DNA of 64,000 nt from Amycolatopsis rubida (GCF_900115345.1 NZ_FOWC01000004.1:124001-188000), one strand, 5' to 3'; positions 41,842 through 50,908 are shown, counted from the stretch's first letter. The notes: generated from the letters alone by a model not told the origin. A program made the numbers and translations.

Positions 41842-42084
41842 GGGTCTTCTTCGACCTCCCGGTTGGGGCCGGCTCTCGGCCGCGGGACAGTGCTCTACTG
41901 AGCGGTAGATTAGGGGCAATTCCGCAGCCGGACCCCTCGAGGTGACGGCATTCACCTGGATGAGCAATCTAATGGGACTATCGTCCTAGTAATTGCCTGG
42001 TTAGCCCGTCCAACGAGCCGCTCGCCCGATCGGAGCAACGGTCACTTACTCGCAGTAGGCCGTTAGGGGTTACGCTCCGGCACC

Positions 42085-42924
42085 ATGTCCGCGCACATCG
42101 CCGTAGTCACCGACTCGACCTCGTGCCTGCCCGAGCAACTCGCCGCCCAGTGGCGAATCAATGTCGTCCAGGTCCAGCTGCACGTCGGCGACCAGACGGA
42201 CGACGAGCACCGCTTCGACCGGAGCGAACTCATCCAGACGATGAAATCCGGCGCGGCCGTCACGACCTCGCCGCCCGATCCGGGCGCGTTTTTCTGGAGC
42301 TACCAGGACGCGGCCTCCGCCGGCGCGTCCGCCATCGTGAGCCTGCACATCTCCGGACGGCTTTCGCAGACCGTCGAAGCCGCCCGCGAAGCCGCCCAGC
42401 AGGTCCGGATCCCCGTGCACATCCTCGACAGCGGGACGGCGAGCATGAGTCTTGGCTACGCAGCGGTGTCCGCCGCCCGGGTCGCCGGGGCCGGCGGACA
42501 GCTCGAGCGGGTCCTGGACGCCGCGGAACGGCGAGTGCGCAGTTCGACCGAACTGATCTATGTCAACACGCTCGAATACTTGCGGCGATCAGGACGGATC
42601 GGTGCCGCCCAGTCGATGCTCGGAAGTGCGTTCGCGATCAAGCCGCTGCTCACCGTCCGCAATGGAGAAGTGAGCCCGCTCGCCCGCGTTCCCGGCACCA
42701 AACGAGCGATGAACCGGCTCGTCGACCTGGCTGTGAAGGCGGCTGGCGACCAGCCGGTGGACCTCGCGGTGACCCGATTCGGCTCCGACGAGAACGAGAT
42801 CGTCCGGCGGTTGCGGGAGCGTGTGCCAGGCGCGGGCGAGATCGTGGTGGGCGACGCGAGCACCGTGATCGGAGCTCACGTCGGCCCAGGTGCGCTCAGC
42901 ATCACGGTATCGCCGTCGAACTGA
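42085..42924 (+). CDS. DegV-family fatty-acid-binding protein
   Basis: The 279-residue protein starts at ATG 42085. The N-terminal domain has the DegV hallmarks VVTDSTSCLPEQ, TSPPDPGAFFWSYQ, SLHISGRLSQTVEAA and LDSGTASMSLGY. The C-terminal domain has TLEYLRRSGRIGAAQSMLGSAFAIKPLL, which closes the lipid pocket. Known DegV/FakB proteins bind long-chain fatty acids and present them to a FakA kinase; no fakA is in the window. Its 3' end overlaps the convergent membrane-protein gene by 23 bases. Confidence 0.9.
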   Translation: MSAHIAVVTDSTSCLPEQLAAQWRINVVQVQLHVGDQTDDEHRFDRSELIQTMKSGAAVTTSPPDPGAFFWSYQDAASAGASAIVSLHISGRLSQTVEAAREAAQQVRIPVHILDSGTASMSLGYAAVSAARVAGAGGQLERVLDAAERRVRSSTELIYVNTLEYLRRSGRIGAAQSMLGSAFAIKPLLTVRNGEVSPLARVPGTKRAMNRLVDLAVKAAGDQPVDLAVTRFGSDENEIVRRLRERVPGAGEIVVGDASTVIGAHVGPGALSITVSPSN

Positions 42925-43333
42925 CCTCGATTCGCCGTCCCGGGACCAAAAGCACCACGAGCGGCAGCAGGACCGTCACCGCCAGCCCGCCGATGATGAG
43001 CACCTGGTCGAGCTGCGGATAGTGCCCCAGGTGACCCGCGTGGTAGATGAGGTGCGGGACGGCGAACAGCAACGCCGCGATCGCCACCAGCCTCGCGACA
43101 GTTGTGGCGCCCATCACGGCAGCGCCCATCAGCATCGCGCCGAGCGCCAGGCTGAGTCCGCCGAAATCGATGATGAAATGCTCGTTGTAGGGCCCGTCCA
43201 TGGAGACCCAGCCGTGCCGGAAACCGGGAAAGTCCTGGTAAAACCCCATCGGGTCGAGCAGCGGCCACAGCCCCTGCACCAGGGTGTAGAGACCGAGCAG
43301 GATCAGGAGGATGCGCGTGATCGTCCGTTGCAT
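42902..43333 (-). CDS. Small four-helix membrane protein
   Basis: The 143-residue protein starts at ATG 43333 with hydrophobic segments at about 8-28 (LLILLGLYTLVQGLWPLL), 59-78 (LSLALGAMLMGAAVMG), 82-100 and 110-130 (VLIIGGLAVTVLLPLVVLLV). A loop with DFPGFRHGWVSMDGPYNEHFIIDFG lies between the first two. No named family recognised. It converges with, and overlaps, the DegV gene and is divergent from the methyltransferase gene. Confidence 0.75.
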   Translation of the reverse strand: MQRTITRILLILLGLYTLVQGLWPLLDPMGFYQDFPGFRHGWVSMDGPYNEHFIIDFGGLSLALGAMLMGAAVMGATTVARLVAIAALLFAVPHLIYHAGHLGHYPQLDQVLIIGGLAVTVLLPLVVLLVPGRRIEVSSTAIP

Positions 43334-43386
43334 ACCGCTGGAACGAGACCGCTGCGCGAAACGTGACAGGCGCTAGGGTCGCGCAG

Positions 43387-44160
43387 GTGACCAACGCAGC
43401 CACCCGGGCCGAGGCACTGCACCTCACCGGCGAACGGACCGTCCCCGGCATCCCCGAGGAAAATTACTGGTTCCGCCGCCATGAAGCCGCGTACCTCGCC
43501 CTCCTCCCCCACTGCGCCGACGCGACGGTGCTCGAAGCCGGCTGCGGCGAGGGCTATGGTGCCGGGCTTATCGTCCAGCATGCCCGGCGAGTGCTCGCAC
43601 TGGACTACGACGTACCGACCACCGAGCACGTCGCACGCCGGTACCCAAGTGTCGCGGTCGCGCGAGCCAACCTGGCATACCTCCCGTTGCAGGACGGCGC
43701 TGTCGACGTGGTGGCGAACTTCCAGGTGATTGAGCACCTCTGGGACCAGGACGGTTTCCTCGCCGAATGCTTCCGCGTCCTGCGCCCGGGCGGGAAACTG
43801 CTGGTCACGACCCCAAACCGGCTCACTTTCACGCCGGACAGCGACACCCCGCTCAATCCGTTCCACACGCGCGAACTGGCACCGTCCGAAATGGACGAAT
43901 TGCTGCGCGCAGCCGGGTTCACCGTGGCGGCACTGAACGGGCTGCATCATGCAGAATCCCTGCGCACCGTGGAAACCCGCTACGGCGGCTCGATCATCGA
44001 CGCCCAACTGGACGTCGTCATGGGCTCGCTCCCCGGACAGGCCACCTGGCCCGCCGAACTCCTCGCAGACGTCGCAGCGATCCGGGCCGACGACTTCGCC
44101 GTCCACAGCGACGACCTTGACGCAAGCCTCGACCTGGTGGCCGTGGCGGTGCGCCCGTGA
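43387..44160 (+). CDS. SAM-dependent methyltransferase (Rv3030-like)
   Basis: The 257-residue class I methyltransferase begins at GTG 43387 (VTNAATRAEAL); GTG 43363 is possible. It has LTGERTVPGIPEENYWFRRHEA, the SAM loop VLEAGCGEGYGAGLI, ALDYDVPTTEHVARRYP, VVANFQVIEHLWDQDGFL and VLRPGGKLLVTTPN. These match Rv3030, assigned to 1-O-methylation of the reducing-end unit of methylglucose lipopolysaccharide. Its stop overlaps the GTG of the GH57 gene, so the two are coupled. Confidence 0.85.
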   Translation: MTNAATRAEALHLTGERTVPGIPEENYWFRRHEAAYLALLPHCADATVLEAGCGEGYGAGLIVQHARRVLALDYDVPTTEHVARRYPSVAVARANLAYLPLQDGAVDVVANFQVIEHLWDQDGFLAECFRVLRPGGKLLVTTPNRLTFTPDSDTPLNPFHTRELAPSEMDELLRAAGFTVAALNGLHHAESLRTVETRYGGSIIDAQLDVVMGSLPGQATWPAELLADVAAIRADDFAVHSDDLDASLDLVAVAVRP

Positions 44161-45686
44161 GCGCCCGGAATCCCGCGCACGAAGGCACGTTCTGCCTCGT
44201 CTTGCACAGCCACCTGCCGTGGCTGCCGCACCACGGCAGCTGGCCGGTCGGGGAGGAGTGGCTGTACCAGGCGTGGACGCATTCGTATCTGCCGGTCGTC
44301 GACCTGCTGCGCCGATTCGCCGCAGAAGGGCGACACGACGTACTGACACTCGGCATAACGCCAGTTCTCGCCGCGCAGCTCGACGATCCGTACGCTATCC
44401 GCGCCTGCCACGACTGGATCGGCCACTGGCAACTGCGCACGCAGCACGCATCGACGCTCTGGCACGGCGATCCGTTGCTGCGCGACCTAGCCGCCGTGGA
44501 GCACCAGGCCGCGATGCACGCCACCGAGGAGCTGGAGGCGCGCTGGCGACACGGTTTCTCGCCGATCCTTCGGTCGCTTGTGGACAGTGACACGATCGAA
44601 CTGCTCGGCGGACCGCTGGCCCATCCGTTCCAGCCACTGCTGGACCAGCGAGTGCGACGGTTCGCCCTCCAGGCCGGACTCAAGGACACCGCGCTGCGTA
44701 TTGGCCGCGCGCAAGAAGGTATTTGGGCACCTGAATGTGGTTATGCACCGGGAATGGAACAAGATTATCACGATGCCGGTGTGCGACGCTTCCTTGTCGA
44801 TGGCCCTTCACTCCATGGTGACACTTCAGCCGCACATCCCGTCGGAGACTCCGACGTAGTCTGCTTCGGCCGCGATCTCGACGTCACCTACCGGGTTTGG
44901 TCGCCGAAAGCAGGCTATCCAGGCCATGCGGCGTACCGGGATTTCCACACCTGGGCGCATGAGGTCGGACTGAAGGCATCGCGTGTCACCGGAAAAACCG
45001 TTGAACCGCAAGACAAATCTCCATACGAACCCGCGCTTGCCGCGGACGTCTTAGGTTCGCACGTCAAGGATTTCGTCGAAACTGTCGTCGCGCGGCTGAG
45101 AGCCCTCCGCGAGCAACACGGCCGCGAGTCGCTTGTGGTTGCGGCATACGACACGGAACTCTTCGGACACTGGTGGCACGAAGGCCCAGCGTGGCTCGAA
45201 GGAATCCTGCGCGCGCTGCCCGAAGCCGGCGTCCGGGTGACCACATTGCGCGGCGCGCTCGACGCTGGTCATCTAGGCGAACCGGTCCAGCTGCCCGCGT
45301 CTTCATGGGGTTCCGGCAAGGACTGGCGAGTATGGGACGGCGAGCAGGTCGCAGACATGGTGCAGGACAACACTGCCCTGCAGGCCCGCCTGCTCGACCT
45401 GGTCGATAAGCAAGATGGGACCACTCGCGACGCCGTTGCCGATCAAGCCGTCGCTGAGGCGATGATGGCGCTGTCCAGCGACTGGGCGTTTATGGTCACC
45501 AAAGACTCCGCCGCCGACTACGCCCGCCGGCGGGCCCGTGTGCACACCGAACGATTCGATGCCCTGGCGGGGTTGCTGCGCAGCGGGGATCGCGCTCGCG
45601 CGCTCACCCTGGCCGAGGAATACCGCCGGGCCGACGGCCCGTTCGGACATCTGGACGCGCGCGCCCTGCGGCGTCCTCGCACATGA
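44157..45686 (+). CDS. GH57-family glucan branching-type enzyme (Rv3031-like)
   Basis: The 509-residue protein starts at GTG 44157, overlapping the methyltransferase stop. GH57 conserved regions are visible: FCLVLHSHLPWLPHHG, LGITPVLAAQL, EGIWAPECGYAPGMEQ with the catalytic Glu nucleophile, AYDTELFGHWWHEGP with the acid/base Asp, and a C-terminal helical domain. Rv3031 is the proposed branching enzyme for methylglucose lipopolysaccharide. The neighbours (methyltransferase upstream, GT4 downstream beyond an insertion) support the same pathway. Activity on intracellular polymethylated glucans is inference. Confidence 0.9.
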   Translation: MSARNPAHEGTFCLVLHSHLPWLPHHGSWPVGEEWLYQAWTHSYLPVVDLLRRFAAEGRHDVLTLGITPVLAAQLDDPYAIRACHDWIGHWQLRTQHASTLWHGDPLLRDLAAVEHQAAMHATEELEARWRHGFSPILRSLVDSDTIELLGGPLAHPFQPLLDQRVRRFALQAGLKDTALRIGRAQEGIWAPECGYAPGMEQDYHDAGVRRFLVDGPSLHGDTSAAHPVGDSDVVCFGRDLDVTYRVWSPKAGYPGHAAYRDFHTWAHEVGLKASRVTGKTVEPQDKSPYEPALAADVLGSHVKDFVETVVARLRALREQHGRESLVVAAYDTELFGHWWHEGPAWLEGILRALPEAGVRVTTLRGALDAGHLGEPVQLPASSWGSGKDWRVWDGEQVADMVQDNTALQARLLDLVDKQDGTTRDAVADQAVAEAMMALSSDWAFMVTKDSAADYARRRARVHTERFDALAGLLRSGDRARALTLAEEYRRADGPFGHLDARALRRPRT

Positions 45687-45703
45687 CGATCGAAGGGAAT
45701 TCC

Positions 45704-46195
45704 ATGGGAATCCGCGACCTGCCCCTCAAGACCCTGGCCGGCGAAGACGCCTCCCTCGGCGGACCGCTGGCCGGCAAGACGCTGCTCGTGGTGAACGTGG
45801 CGTCGAAGTGCGGGTTGACGCCGCAGTACACCGGCCTGGAACGCCTGCAAGAACGCTACGGCGACAAGGGCTTCTCGGTCGTCGGGTTCCCCTGCAACCA
45901 GTTCGCCGGTCAGGAGCCAGGCACGGCGGAGGAGATCCAGACGTTCTGCTCCACCACGTACGGCGTGTCGTTCCCCCTCTTCGAGAAGATCGACGTCAAC
46001 GGCGAAAGCCGTCATCCGCTCTACGCGAGCATCACGGAAACTCCTGACGCGGACGGCGAAGCCGGTGACGTGCAGTGGAACTTCGAGAAGTTCCTGATCA
46101 GCCCGGACGGCAAGGTGCTCGGCCGCTTCCGGCCGCGCACGGAGCCTGAAGACGAGACGATCGTCGCGGCGATCGAAGCGGCACTGCCTGCTTGA
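45704..46195 (+). CDS. Glutathione-peroxidase-family thiol peroxidase
   Basis: The 163-residue protein starts at ATG 45704, 5 bases after GAAGGGAA; the frame begins earlier at 45683 inside the GH57 stop. The catalytic tetrad is present: Cys36 (NVASKCGLTPQY), Gln70 (CNQFAGQEPG), and Trp125 and Asn126 (VQWNFEKFLI). It has Cys in place of selenocysteine. Actinomycetes lack glutathione, so it most likely uses thioredoxin or mycothiol reductants. A hairpin follows, and the gene separates the GH57 and GT4 genes. Confidence 0.92.
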   Translation: MGIRDLPLKTLAGEDASLGGPLAGKTLLVVNVASKCGLTPQYTGLERLQERYGDKGFSVVGFPCNQFAGQEPGTAEEIQTFCSTTYGVSFPLFEKIDVNGESRHPLYASITETPDADGEAGDVQWNFEKFLISPDGKVLGRFRPRTEPEDETIVAAIEAALPA

Positions 46196-46238
46196 GCTAC
46201 GGTCCTGCTCTCCGGCCAGCGTTTATCGCGGCCGGAGA

Positions 46239-46263
46239 GCATTTGCCGTTTTACGGCAAATGC
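46239..46263 (+). terminator. Palindromic hairpin after the peroxidase gene
   Basis: GCATTTGCCGT pairs perfectly with ACGGCAAATGC around TTT: an 11-bp stem 44 bases after the stop. Its core (TTGCCG...CGGCAA) is clearly related to the dispersed palindrome family, so this copy may double as a terminator. Confidence 0.65.
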
Positions 46264-46323
46264 CGGTGAACGCAGAGACGGCTGGCTTCCCACGGAGATA
46301 GCCCCTGATCATTGGTCGCTGCC

Positions 46324-46711
46324 GTTGCCGTTCAGTGGCGAAAGGTCCAGCGTTCATCACCTCTGCTTGTTCCCTGCGTCGTCTTGTCCGCGGCGTTGTC
46401 GCCTCTTATCGACGGCTGTCGACCAATGACGTGAGTCGCCATCAGCGGACGTCACCGCGCACCACAACGTCAGCCCGGTGCCACGGCCGAGGATGCCGTC
46501 GCCGTCCAAGGGCTGGTTCGACACCAAGGTCGACACAGCACCGTAGACGGTGACGCACCATGCCCGGACCGGACGGCATCTCGCCAGCTTCGAAACACCG
46601 TTGGCCAGTTCGTCGCCGGTGAGCGGCGAATCGCGAGTCGGCCTGGTTCGCCCCCCCAGGCCGCAGCCCAGTGCAGGACTGCATATCTTGCGTTGCCGCT
46701 CAGTGGCGAAT
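46324..46711. repeat. Dispersed palindromes between convergent genes
   Basis: Clear copies lie at 46324-46341 (TTGCCGTTCAGTGGCGAA), 46613-46631 (TCGCCGGTGAGCGGCGAAT) and 46693-46711 (TTGCCGCTCAGTGGCGAAT), with a degenerate one near 46435. The last ends 6 bases from the GH2 stop. The rest of the 522-base gap between the peroxidase and GH2 genes shows no gene. Confidence 0.85.
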
Positions 46712-46717
46712 CGCAGG

Positions 46718-48532
46718 TCAACGGCTGTCCGAAGCCTCGCCGGCCAGCTCGGCAGCGGTCTTCACCTCGGGGTGCGAACCACGCGCGATCACCGCTCGGT
46801 TGTGGTTCGCGGCGTCGGCGAAGTCGAGCTTCTGCACTCGGCGGTCGTAGGTGAGGAGGCCGTTCACTTCGTTCTCCACATCAGTGGTCTGAGTATAGAT
46901 CGCGCCGGACAACCCCAGATCGGAAACCAACCGTTCGAGGCGTTCACTCACCTCCGCGTACCGGCGAGTGAGGTGCGCCGAATCAGTCGCCATTTCGTAG
47001 GCATTGGGCGGGCCTGGCCAAATGTGATCTTCGAGTACCAAGCCCAGGCCGCCGTATTCGCCGTCCACCAATGCGCGATGGTCCCCCTCGTGCGGCTCCC
47101 CCGGCCCGACGTACGTGTGATCGTCGTAGATGTCGCCAGCACCAGTGTCTGTGCGAGAGAAACAGCAGTTCACTCCGCTGTTGGCGATCACCAGCCGAGT
47201 CGGGTCGAGTTCCTTCACGAGCGCCGCGATCCGGGCCGTGTCGAATTCTCCCCATCCTTCGTTGAACGGCACCCAGGCGACGATCGACGGGACGTTGCTC
47301 AGCTGCGCGACCATTTCCCGCAACTCGGCCTCGAATCGCTGTTGCCCCTCGGGCAACGGATCCGGCGCGTGGCCGGGCGGACCGGCGAACGAGACGACCA
47401 GCGACGGCATGTCCTGCCAGACCGCCAACCCCAGCCGGTCCGCCCAGTAGTACCAGCGCGCGGGTTCGACCTTGACGTGCTTGCGGACCAGGTTGAACCC
47501 GAGTTCCTTCGTCTTCTCCAGATCGAACCGGAGCGCCTCGTCTGTCGGCGCGGTGTAGCCGCCGTCCGGCCAGTAGCCCTGGTCGAGTGGTCCGTGCAGG
47601 AAGGTCATTCGGCCGTTCACAGCGATCCGTGGCCGTCCGTCGACATCCGGGACAATTTCTACCGTTCGCAGGCCGCAATAACTGGCGACTTCGTCCAATA
47701 CATCACCGTGCGCATCGAGAAGACGGACGGTGATGTCGTAGAGAAACGGATCGTCGGGAGACCACGGATGCGGTTCCGGAAGGTTGGCCCGCAGCCGCGA
47801 GCCAGCGGCACCCCGAATGCGTACTGCCTCGTCGCCGTTTGGCGGCGAAACGATCAGCTCCGTTTGAGCGCCACCGGTGACCTGCGGGAACACAGACACG
47901 CCGGACAGGTCCGAGGTGACTTCGATGGAGGAAATGCGCTCGTTCGGCACCGGCTCGACCCAGACGGTCTGCCAAATGCCCGACGTCGGGGTGTAGCAGA
48001 TACCGCCGGGGGCGTTGCGCTGCTTGCCGATCGGGTACGGCTCGATGTCCGTACGGTCCTCTGCGCGAACGGTAATTTCCTGCGGTCCCGATGCACGGAG
48101 CGCGTCTGTGATGTCCGCGGAGAACGACGTGTACCCGCCCTCATGGGTGACCACCGTCTGGTTGTTGACCCGCACCTCGGCTTTCTGGTCGACTGCACCG
48201 AAATGCAGCAACACCCGCCGCCCGCTCCAGCTTTTCGGGACCTCGAACAGCCGCCGGTACCACAGCACTTCGTCGCGTCGGCCGATTCCGGAGAGGGCCG
48301 ATTCCGGGGCGAAGGGAACCAAGATGCGCTCGCTGTACCCAACAGGTCGTGGTGCCGCGGGCGAAGCAGGCCATCCTGCGTACTCCCAGATGCCGTTAAG
48401 GCTCAGCCATTCTGACCGGCGGAGCTGGGGTCGCGGGTACTCGGGCAGCACCGCGGCCGGGTCGACTCGGTCGGTCCACGGGGTAGTCAGTGGCGGATCC
48501 GCTCGCTGCCATTCGGGCTCTGTTGGAGTCAT
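46718..48532 (-). CDS. Glycoside hydrolase family 2 enzyme
   Basis: The 604-residue protein has the GH2 layout. The sugar-binding jelly roll covers about 30-190 (RSEWLSLNGIWEYA, LHFGAVDQKAEVRVNNQTV, HEGGYTSFSADIT). An Ig-like domain follows, then a TIM barrel with the acid/base Glu in WVPFNEGWGEFDT and the probable nucleophile in VDGEYGGLGL. There is no signal peptide, so it is probably cytoplasmic. It is related to beta-galactosidase/beta-glucuronidase-type enzymes; the substrate is unclear. Residues around 230-237 (VSPPNGDE) are encoded by a dispersed palindrome. It interrupts the conserved GH57-GT4 neighbourhood. Confidence 0.9.
   Translation of the reverse strand: MTPTEPEWQRADPPLTTPWTDRVDPAAVLPEYPRPQLRRSEWLSLNGIWEYAGWPASPAAPRPVGYSERILVPFAPESALSGIGRRDEVLWYRRLFEVPKSWSGRRVLLHFGAVDQKAEVRVNNQTVVTHEGGYTSFSADITDALRASGPQEITVRAEDRTDIEPYPIGKQRNAPGGICYTPTSGIWQTVWVEPVPNERISSIEVTSDLSGVSVFPQVTGGAQTELIVSPPNGDEAVRIRGAAGSRLRANLPEPHPWSPDDPFLYDITVRLLDAHGDVLDEVASYCGLRTVEIVPDVDGRPRIAVNGRMTFLHGPLDQGYWPDGGYTAPTDEALRFDLEKTKELGFNLVRKHVKVEPARWYYWADRLGLAVWQDMPSLVVSFAGPPGHAPDPLPEGQQRFEAELREMVAQLSNVPSIVAWVPFNEGWGEFDTARIAALVKELDPTRLVIANSGVNCCFSRTDTGAGDIYDDHTYVGPGEPHEGDHRALVDGEYGGLGLVLEDHIWPGPPNAYEMATDSAHLTRRYAEVSERLERLVSDLGLSGAIYTQTTDVENEVNGLLTYDRRVQKLDFADAANHNRAVIARGSHPEVKTAAELAGEASDSR
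47832..47849. repeat. Dispersed palindrome inside the GH2 coding region
   Basis: TCGCCGTTTGGCGGCGAA matches the family in both arms and lies in frame within the GH2 gene, read on the minus strand as SPPNGD. It falls in the Ig-like domain, where a loop insertion is tolerable. Confidence 0.65.
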
Positions 48533-48911
48533 CGCCGGTCATGGTGGCAGAGAATCGCGGTCCGCGACATGGCTTCAGGGCTGCTCGGACAGGTGGCACC
48601 CAGGTGCTGCTCGACGGCTACGTCAGCCGTCTGTGGTCGCTGGCTGGCAACTGGTCCTCGGTGGAGGTTCCTCGGGCGAATCAGCGGAACTGCTGTCGGC
48701 GACCTCCTCGCCGATCAGCGGCTAACCGCTGGTCAGCGCGATTCAACCTCGGGTGCAGAGGGTGTGCGGCGGCACGAGAGAGTTACTCGTCGCGGCAGGG
48801 GCCCTAGCAGGAAACTCGCACTTCAGCCTGGTGGTCGCCACTGCCCGCATAGGCGTGCTGAGCTGCGGGGATGCGGTCGTCGCAAGCTGGCAGAACGACC
48901 AGACAGGACTG

Positions 48912-48929
48912 TTGCCGTTTTTTGGCGAA
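48912..48929. repeat. Dispersed palindrome, A-tract variant
   Basis: TTGCCGTTTTTTGGCGAA is identical in core, as its reverse complement, to the copies at 38173 and 59977. A degenerate copy lies near 48706-48724. The 517-base gap between the divergent GH2 and GT4 genes is otherwise without visible genes. This is one of the few clear copies between divergent genes. Confidence 0.75.
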
Positions 48930-49049
48930 ACGCTCTGACCAGCGGATTCTCCCCAGCGCTAGCACTCTTGCGCGAGGTCGCGACAAGGCTTTCCGTCGGT
49001 CGTTCGGGCGGCCGCCCCGGAGTAAGCGACTGGCGAGTAACCTCGGGCC

Positions 49050-50303
49050 ATGCGCGTGCTGATGTTGTCCTGGGAGTATCCGCCGGTGGTCATCGGCGGG
49101 CTGGCCCGGCACGTTCACGCGCTGGCGAGACACCTCGCGCAGCAGGGCCACGATGTCGTCGTCCTCTGTCGGCACACCGCAGGTACCGACGCCTCGACGC
49201 ATCCGCGCAGCGACCGGGTCATCGAGGGGGTCCGCGTCGTCCGTGTGGCTGAGGATCCGATGCACCTGACTTTCGAGCGGGATCTTGTCGCGTGGACGCT
49301 CGCCATGGGCCACGCCATGATCCGGGCGGCGCAGGATTTGCTCCGCACATGGCAACCTGACGTCGTCCATGCCCACGACTGGCTGGTCACGCATCCGGCG
49401 ATCGCGGTCGCCGAGGCTGCTCGGGTGCCGCTCGTCGGGACCATCCACGCGACCGAAGCGGGCCGGCATTCGGGGTGGCTGTCGCATCCGCTCAACCAGC
49501 AGGTGCATTCGGTCGAATGGTGGCTTGCCAACCGCGCCGACGCGGTGATCACCTGTTCGCAGGCCATGCGCAAGGAAGTCGCGCACCTTTTCGAGATCGA
49601 CCCGGCCGACGTCGCGGTGATCCACAACGGCATCGAGGGGCGCAGCTGGCGCGTGTCGTCCGCCGAGGTCGTGAGGATGCGAGAGCAGCACAGTCCGGAC
49701 GGGGCTCCGTTCCTGCTGTTCTTCGGCCGGCTGGAGTGGGAAAAGGGCGTGCAGGACCTGCTGGCCGCACTGCCGCGGATCCGCCGACGGTTCCCCGGGA
49801 CTCGGGTGGTCGTCGCCGGAAAAGGGCGACATCATGACGAACTCGTCGCGCAGGCTCGAAAGCTGCGGATTCGCCGGGCCGTGGACTTCGTCGGCCATCT
49901 CTCCGACCGTGACCTGCGAGCTCTTCTCGCCGCAGCCGATGCGGTCGTGCTGCCGAGCCGGTACGAGCCGTTCGGGATCGTCGCGCTGGAGGCTGCCGCC
50001 GCGAAAGCGCCGTTGGTGGCGTCGACCGCGGGCGGGCTCGGCGAGGTTGTCATCAATGGGGAGACCGGTTTGGCTTTCGCGCCGGGTGACGTCGCTGGTC
50101 TCGCCTCATCCGTGACGACAGTCTTGAGTGACGTCCCGGCCGCGACCCGGCGCGCGCGTGCGGCGCAGGCTCGGCTTGGCGCGGACTTCGATTGGGGGCG
50201 GATCGCGGAGGCGACCGTCGAGGTTTATCGGCGGGCTCGGGTCGGCGAGCCAGCAGAGTTGGGGCGACCGAAGATCGCGACTGGCAACGCGTTCGAGGTG
50301 TAA
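49050..50303 (+). CDS. GT4 alpha-glucosyltransferase (Rv3032-like)
   Basis: The 417-residue glycosyltransferase starts at ATG 49050. It has the GT-B fold: N-terminal MRVLMLSWEYPPVVIGGLARHVHALARHL and VVHAHDWLVTHPAIA. The C-terminal domain has FFGRLEWEKGVQDLLAALP, then PSRYEPFGIVALEAAAAKAPLVAS with the Ex7E donor motif, and GGLGEVVINGETG. Rv3032 elongates the alpha-1,4-glucan of methylglucose lipopolysaccharide and contributes to glycogen in M. tuberculosis. The donor is probably an ADP- or UDP-glucose. It is normally adjacent to the GH57 gene; here 3.4 kb lies between. Confidence 0.9.
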   Translation: MRVLMLSWEYPPVVIGGLARHVHALARHLAQQGHDVVVLCRHTAGTDASTHPRSDRVIEGVRVVRVAEDPMHLTFERDLVAWTLAMGHAMIRAAQDLLRTWQPDVVHAHDWLVTHPAIAVAEAARVPLVGTIHATEAGRHSGWLSHPLNQQVHSVEWWLANRADAVITCSQAMRKEVAHLFEIDPADVAVIHNGIEGRSWRVSSAEVVRMREQHSPDGAPFLLFFGRLEWEKGVQDLLAALPRIRRRFPGTRVVVAGKGRHHDELVAQARKLRIRRAVDFVGHLSDRDLRALLAAADAVVLPSRYEPFGIVALEAAAAKAPLVASTAGGLGEVVINGETGLAFAPGDVAGLASSVTTVLSDVPAATRRARAAQARLGADFDWGRIAEATVEVYRRARVGEPAELGRPKIATGNAFEV

Positions 50304-50334
50304 GATAAGCGTTTGGTCAGCGGTGGCTCGCGTG

Positions 50335-50355
50335 ATTCGCCGCTTAGTGGCGAAT
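50335..50355. repeat. Dispersed palindrome between convergent genes
   Basis: ATTCGCCGCTTAGTGGCGAAT has full 8-base arms. It lies in the short gap between the GT4 and MarR stops. TGGTCAG flanks it on both sides (50314-50320 and 50359-50365), a flank also seen at several other copies. Confidence 0.85.
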
Positions 50356-50372
50356 ACCTGGTCAGGGTGCTT

Positions 50373-50834
50373 TCAGCGGGGGTCGACGGCGGCGATGAGG
50401 TCGCGGTAGTCGGGGTCTGCTGCCACGCGGTCGAAAGCGTTCGCCAAGGCGGCTTCGTAGACCGGAACGGCTTTGCGCAACGTGACCCGTCCGGCGTCGG
50501 TGATTCCGGTGTAGACGCCTCGGCGGTCGTATTCGCAGAGACGTCGTTCGGTCAGACCGGTCCGTTCGAGCCGGCCCACCAGGCGGGTCGCGGAGCTCTG
50601 GTTGAGTGACGTCGCGTCCGCGAGCTCCTGCATGCGGAGCTCGCCGTCGGGGCGATCGGCCAGCGACATCAGGGCGACGAATTCCGAGAAGCCCAGGTGC
50701 AGCTGCCGTTGCAAGGCCTGCTCTACCTCATGGTCGATGCGGCTGCGAAGTGCCATCATGCGGGGCCACATCGCGCCGAGGGTGGTGAGTTCCGCCCCTG
50801 CCTGCTTGCGGCCGGGGGAAGGTGTGGTGGTCAC
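50373..50834 (-). CDS. MarR-family transcriptional regulator
   Basis: The 153-residue protein starts at GTG 50834 (VTTTPSPGRKQ) after AGAGG. It has the MarR winged-helix core: LGFSEFVALMSLAD, LRMQELADATSLNQSSATRLVGRLERTGLTER and a wing CEYDRRGVYTGITDAGR. N- and C-terminal helices form the dimer interface. The likely targets are itself and perhaps the nearby hydrolase or SMR genes; a palindromic operator lies upstream. Confidence 0.88.
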   Translation of the reverse strand: MTTTPSPGRKQAGAELTTLGAMWPRMMALRSRIDHEVEQALQRQLHLGFSEFVALMSLADRPDGELRMQELADATSLNQSSATRLVGRLERTGLTERRLCEYDRRGVYTGITDAGRVTLRKAVPVYEAALANAFDRVAADPDYRDLIAAVDPR

Positions 50835-50898
50835 GCGAACGACCTCTCCGGCAAAGCCTTGTCCGGCGTCGACAAATGACGCCGAGACCTCTTGTATA

Positions 50899-50908
50899 GC
50901 ACATGTGC
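50899..50908. promoter_or_regulatory. Palindromic operator candidate upstream of MarR
   Basis: GCACATGTGC is a perfect 10-base palindrome within an AT-richer stretch (TATAGCACATGTGCGCGCATGC on the minus strand includes a second partial dyad). It is about 65 bases upstream of the MarR start, a typical place for autoregulation. The evidence is pattern only. Confidence 0.4.

Noticed and set aside
43303..44349. 348-codon minus-strand frame opposite the methyltransferase
   Set aside because: Composition and lack of motifs mark it as a shadow of the SAM methyltransferase gene.
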